Under the pieces are notes generated by a model. The model saw only the letters and a list, made by a program, of their open reading frames with translations, was not told the origin of the DNA and searched no databases. From assembly GCA_026389265.1 (NCBI GenBank), contig JAPLIE010000142.1:1-35920 (forward strand): DNA of 35,920 bases, given 5' to 3'. Shown in pieces: positions 32,875-35,920 of this stretch; within the stretch, counting starts at the first letter, position 1, and each line of letters begins with the position of its first letter. The stretch is from Cyanobacteriota bacterium (GTDB lineage Bacteria > Cyanobacteriota > Cyanobacteriia > PCC-6307 > Cyanobiaceae). The translations under genes were made by a program, and so were the position numbers.

Positions 32875-33868
32875 CGTTCCCGCCCTTTCTTCTATCCCCC
32901 TTGCGAAGGCGAACAACGACCCTCCGCTTGTTTCAGCCCCCCCCTCGGTGAGACCTTCGGTGAGGCTTCCGGCCTGGCTGGAGGTGGCAAAGCCCAGGCT
33001 CATCCCCCTGCTGCTAGCCACCACCATTGGTGGCATGGCCCTTACGGCGGGTTGGCCCCTTGATGGGGTCACCATGGCGGCCACCCTCACCGGTGGGGCC
33101 ATGGCTTCGGCCGCCGCCGGGGTGCTCAATTGCCTCTGGGAGGAGGAGCTCGATGGGCGTATGCAGCGCACCAGCCGCCGTGCCCTGCCATCGGGGCGCC
33201 TAGCCCGGCGCCAGGCCTTCGCGCTGGCTGTGCTGCTCACCTCGGCGGCCACCCTCGTGCTCGTGGTGGGGGTGAATCCCCTCGCCGCCTCTCTCAGCCT
33301 GATGGGCCTTTGCAGCTACGTGCTGCTCTACACCGCCCTGCTCAAGCCCCGCACCTCCCTCAACATCGTGATCGGTGGGGTGGCCGGGGCGATCCCACCC
33401 CTGGTGGGTGCAGCGGCCGCCAGCGGTCACCTGGGCTGGCCCGGATGGTGGCTGTTCGCGCTGGTGATGGTCTGGACTCCGGCCCACTTCTGGTCGCTCG
33501 CCCTTCTGCTGCGGGAGGACTACCGCTCCGTGGGCATTCCCATGCTTCCGGTCGTCCGGGGAACGGAGGTTACCGGCCGGGCGATTGCTCGCTACAGCTG
33601 GCTTACCGTGCTGCTCAGCGGCTTCGGGATGCTCGCCCTTCCTAGCGGTGGCTGGCTTTACGGATTGTTGTTGCTGCCCTTCAACGGCCGGCTGCTGCAG
33701 CTGAGTGCTTCCCTGAGGGACAATCCCGAAGACCCTCAACGAGCCCGCAGCCTGTTCCGCTGGTCGATTCTCTATCTCTTCGGCATCTGCTTACTCCTGG
33801 TGCTGGCCCGGAGCCCACAAGCCGTGGCTTTGGATGGTTTCGTGCGGGTTCTCACGCAGCTCGCCTGA
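32867..33868 (+). CDS. ctaB: Protoheme IX farnesyltransferase (heme O synthase)
   Basis: CtaB adds a farnesyl group to protoheme, giving heme O, the substrate of CtaA. The 333-residue product has a UbiA-type prenyltransferase fold with about eight membrane helices: [20 protein letters not shown] at the start of the domain, then the prenyl-diphosphate loop [44 protein letters not shown], and the second conserved loop [26 protein letters not shown]. The first motif is slightly unusual, with glutamates (E92, E94) where aspartates are standard, and D96 kept. A ~33-residue polar leader precedes the domain. It overlaps ctaA by eight bases. Confidence 0.93.
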   Translation: MVSVPALSSIPLAKANNDPPLVSAPPSVRPSVRLPAWLEVAKPRLIPLLLATTIGGMALTAGWPLDGVTMAATLTGGAMASAAAGVLNCLWEEELDGRMQRTSRRALPSGRLARRQAFALAVLLTSAATLVLVVGVNPLAASLSLMGLCSYVLLYTALLKPRTSLNIVIGGVAGAIPPLVGAAAASGHLGWPGWWLFALVMVWTPAHFWSLALLLREDYRSVGIPMLPVVRGTEVTGRAIARYSWLTVLLSGFGMLALPSGGWLYGLLLLPFNGRLLQLSASLRDNPEDPQRARSLFRWSILYLFGICLLLVLARSPQAVALDGFVRVLTQLA

Positions 33869-33964
33869 GAATCTTGAGGTCTCTGGCCGGACGGTTCTCA
33901 CCCAGCGGAGGATCGGAAGCTTTGCCTAGATTCCGTTTCATAGTGAATCGGGAGAGAGCCAGGC

Positions 33965-34990
33965 TTGATCGAGCTGCAGCATCTCAGCAAGAGCTATGGA
34001 ACCGGCCGCAGGTCCGCGCCTGTTCAGGCTTTGGATCAGCTCTCCTTGAGCGTTCCTGGCGGCTGCCTTTATGGCCTTCTCGGTCCCAATGGGGCCGGCA
34101 AGACCACGGCCCTCCGCATCCTGGCCACCTTGCTGGCTCCCGATAAGGGCAGCGTGCGGGTGGCGGGCCTCGATGCCCTGAGTGATCCTCGTGGGGTGAG
34201 GCGGCTCTTGGGTTATGTGGCCCAAGAGGTGGCGATTGACAAGATCCTCTCGGGCCGGGAATTGCTGGCGCTCCAGGGCGACCTCTATCACCTCAATCGC
34301 TCTGAGCGGGATGGCCGCATCGCCGAACTGATCGCCCTGCTAGGCATGGCCGACTGGATTGACCGTCGTTGCGGAGGCTATTCCGGCGGCATGCGCCGCC
34401 GACTCGACCTGGCCGCTGGGCTGCTGCATCGCCCGCGGGTACTGGTGCTTGATGAACCCACGGTGGGCCTCGACATCGAGAGCCGCAGCGCTATCTGGCA
34501 GGTGCTTCGCCAACTCCGTGATCAGGGAACCACGGTGCTGCTCAGCAGCCACTATCTCGAGGAGGTGGATGCCCTGGCCGACAGGTTGGCGATTCTCGAG
34601 GCTGGCCGGGTGATCGCCGAGGGCAGCCCCTCAGAGTTGAAGGGAGCTCTCGGTGGTGACCGAGTGACGCTGAGGGTGCGCGAGTTCAGCGATGAGGAGG
34701 AGGCCAGGCGGGTTAGGGACCTTCTGGACCGCTGTGAGGGTGTTCGGCAGGTGGTGATCAACCGGGCCCAGGGGCACTCCCTGAATCTTGTGGTTGAGAA
34801 CGCCGCGGTGGTGGAGCGGCTGCGCAACCAATTGGAGGCTGCCGAGGTGCCAGTGTTTGCCCTCGCCCAGAGCCGCGCCAGTCTGGATGATGTGTATCTG
34901 CAGGCCACCGGCCGCACGCTCATGGACGCGGAACTGGCTGTGGCGGGCCAGCGGGATCCCAAGGCGGAGCGCAAGCTGGCCATGCGTTGA
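33965..34990 (+). CDS. ABC-2 type exporter ATP-binding protein (DrrA/CcmA-like)
   Basis: The 341-residue product has Walker A GPNGAGKTTA, Q-loop GYVAQE, signature YSGGMRRRLD, Walker B VLVLDEPTVGLD and the H-loop LSSHYLEE, as in DrrA-like ATPases of ABC-2 exporters. About 100 further residues after the ATPase domain end ALAQSRASLDDVYLQATGR, the normal DrrA tail (DUF4162-like). The start is a TTG at 33965 with GGAG ten bases upstream. The permease gene follows after 56 bases. The substrate is unknown; the pair is found downstream of ctaAB in picocyanobacteria in my recollection. Confidence 0.9.
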   Translation: MIELQHLSKSYGTGRRSAPVQALDQLSLSVPGGCLYGLLGPNGAGKTTALRILATLLAPDKGSVRVAGLDALSDPRGVRRLLGYVAQEVAIDKILSGRELLALQGDLYHLNRSERDGRIAELIALLGMADWIDRRCGGYSGGMRRRLDLAAGLLHRPRVLVLDEPTVGLDIESRSAIWQVLRQLRDQGTTVLLSSHYLEEVDALADRLAILEAGRVIAEGSPSELKGALGGDRVTLRVREFSDEEEARRVRDLLDRCEGVRQVVINRAQGHSLNLVVENAAVVERLRNQLEAAEVPVFALAQSRASLDDVYLQATGRTLMDAELAVAGQRDPKAERKLAMR

Positions 34991-35046
34991 TCGCTGATAT
35001 CTCCAATCCCCGGACTCCAGCCCTTCTAAGAACCGCAGCCTGTTTC

Positions 35047-35920
35047 ATGACCAGCGCCTCCCCCAGCCTTGCCCCCCAGCCCGAGCTGGCGGTCGAACCC
35101 TCCGCGTTTGCCGAGATCGTCCAGGAAACCCTGGCCCTCACCCGGCGACTCTTCCTGCAGCTGTTCCGGCGTCCTTCCACCTTGGTGGCTGGGATTCTTC
35201 AACCCCTGATCTGGCTCGTCCTGTTCGGGGCACTGTTCGCGAAGGCACCCGAGGGCCTTCTGCCGGGCGGCGGGAGCTATGGCCGATTCCTGGGGGCCGG
35301 GGTGATCGTGTTCACAGCCTTCAGCGCCGCCCTCAATGCCGGCTTGCCCGTGATGTTCGACCGGGAGTTCGGCTTTCTGAATCGCCTGCTGGTGGCGCCC
35401 TTGCGTTCCCGCAGTTCGATCGTGCTGGCTTCGGTGCTTTACATCACCAGCCTCAGCCTGGTGCAGAGCCTGGCGATCGTGGTCACCGCTGCCCTCCTGG
35501 GCTACGGCTGGCCGGGGGGGGCCGGACTGGTGTTGGTGCTGATCACTCTGCTGCTGCTGGTGTTTGCGGTCACCGCCCTGAGCCTGGGCCTGGCCTTTGC
35601 CCTGCCGGGACACATCGAGCTGATCGCCGTGATCTTCGTTGCCAACCTGCCGCTTCTGTTTGCCAGTACCGCCCTGGCCCCTCTTTCCTTCATGCCGGCC
35701 TGGCTGGGGTGGCTAGCGGCCTTGAATCCCCTTACCTTCGCGATTGAACCGATCCGCGCCGCCTACGCCGGCAGCTTCCAGCTCTATCACATCGCGAGTG
35801 AGGTGGTTCTCCAGGCTCCCTATGGCTCTCTCACCGCCGTGGGCTGCCTTTCCATCCTGGCGACCCTCGCCCAGGGGTTGTTCCTGGCTATCCGTCCGCT
35901 GCTGGATCGAAAACTCACCT
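35047..35920 (+). CDS. ABC-2 type transporter permease (cut by right edge)
   Basis: An ATG at 35047 opens a frame that continues past the right edge; about 291 residues are seen. It starts with a polar leader, then FLQLFRRPSTLVAGILQPLIWLVLFGALF and continues with several hydrophobic segments, GVIVFTAFSAALNAGLPVMFDREFGFLNRLLVAPLRS, LVLITLLLLVFAVTALSLGLAF and AALNPLTFAIEPIRAAYAG. The FDREFGFLNRLLVAPL and ALNPLTF segments are hallmarks of the ABC-2 permease domain. It forms an exporter with the upstream ATPase. The cargo is unknown; antibiotics, lipids or polysaccharides are exported by relatives. Confidence 0.9.
   Translation, partial: MTSASPSLAPQPELAVEPSAFAEIVQETLALTRRLFLQLFRRPSTLVAGILQPLIWLVLFGALFAKAPEGLLPGGGSYGRFLGAGVIVFTAFSAALNAGLPVMFDREFGFLNRLLVAPLRSRSSIVLASVLYITSLSLVQSLAIVVTAALLGYGWPGGAGLVLVLITLLLLVFAVTALSLGLAFALPGHIELIAVIFVANLPLLFASTALAPLSFMPAWLGWLAALNPLTFAIEPIRAAYAGSFQLYHIASEVVLQAPYGSLTAVGCLSILATLAQGLFLAIRPLLDRKLT

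Noticed and set aside
1-35920. tRNA, rRNA, tmRNA, CRISPR array, or prophage
   Set aside because: No tRNA T-loop-like sequences in a cloverleaf context, no rRNA segments, no spaced direct repeats and no phage structural genes were seen; a dedicated search could still find small RNAs.

Overview
The window looks like a chromosomal segment of a GC-rich picocyanobacterium of the Cyanobium / freshwater-brackish Synechococcus type. The support is mutually consistent: an NDH-1 ndhB, a Vipp1 (IM30) protein with the thylakoid-type C-terminal tail, a cyAbrB-type regulator, a cyanobacterial ctaCDE / ctaAB cytochrome oxidase locus, a TIGR00303-type CobT, a zinc-ribbon DciA, and scattered HIP1 octamers (GCGATCGC). 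Overall GC is high (my estimate is about 65%). No rRNA, tRNA, CRISPR array or complete mobile element was found. Most of the window is ordinary core genome, and the left ~1 kb is the only clearly accessory part.

Layout. 1-703 (-): the start of an RTX-type calcium-binding repeat protein that runs off the left edge, with noticeably lower GC. 921-1073: a remnant of an IS66-type transposase. 1130-1969 (-): a BASS-family transporter. 1970-2469: sparse DNA. 2470-2616: a tiny membrane protein. 2734-3960 (-): a prokaryotic glutamate-receptor-like ligand-gated channel, divergent from pyrF (4386-5168). 5334-7210: a WbuC-like cupin, a secreted HExxH protein and, convergent with it, dciA. 7394-8501: a ribbon-helix-helix protein and vipp1. 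8795-11145: a tight thioredoxin / aminotransferase / biotin ligase series. 11270-13822: a secreted M23 peptidase followed by PPK2.

13864-17722 (-): ndhB, a lone MacB/LolD-type ABC ATPase and a CNNM/CBS/CorC membrane protein. 17965-24314 (+): topA, a lipoprotein, a DUF2232 membrane protein, cobT and a Tat-like lipoprotein substrate-binding protein. From the topA/lipoprotein junction on, most junctions overlap or nearly touch. 24371-26210 (-): an Fe-S aldo/keto reductase and a DUF151 bifunctional-nuclease family protein. 26280-27723 (+): riboflavin synthase and an HdeD-like protein. 27809-28237 (-): the cyAbrB regulator. 28343-31669 (-): ctaE, ctaD, ctaC. Divergently, 31849-35920 (+): ctaA, ctaB and a two-gene ABC-2 exporter, the second gene cut by the right edge.

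How they work together: ctaC-D-E encode the A2-subtype aa3 oxidase, and the divergent ctaA-ctaB make its heme A via heme O. NdhB belongs to NDH-1, which feeds the same membrane electron-transport system. The points most worth following up are the glutamate-receptor-like channel with its non-canonical pore loop, the overlapping DUF2232-cobT-binding-protein block (possible cobamide-ligand handling), the secreted HExxH protein, and the RTX/IS66 junction at the left edge.
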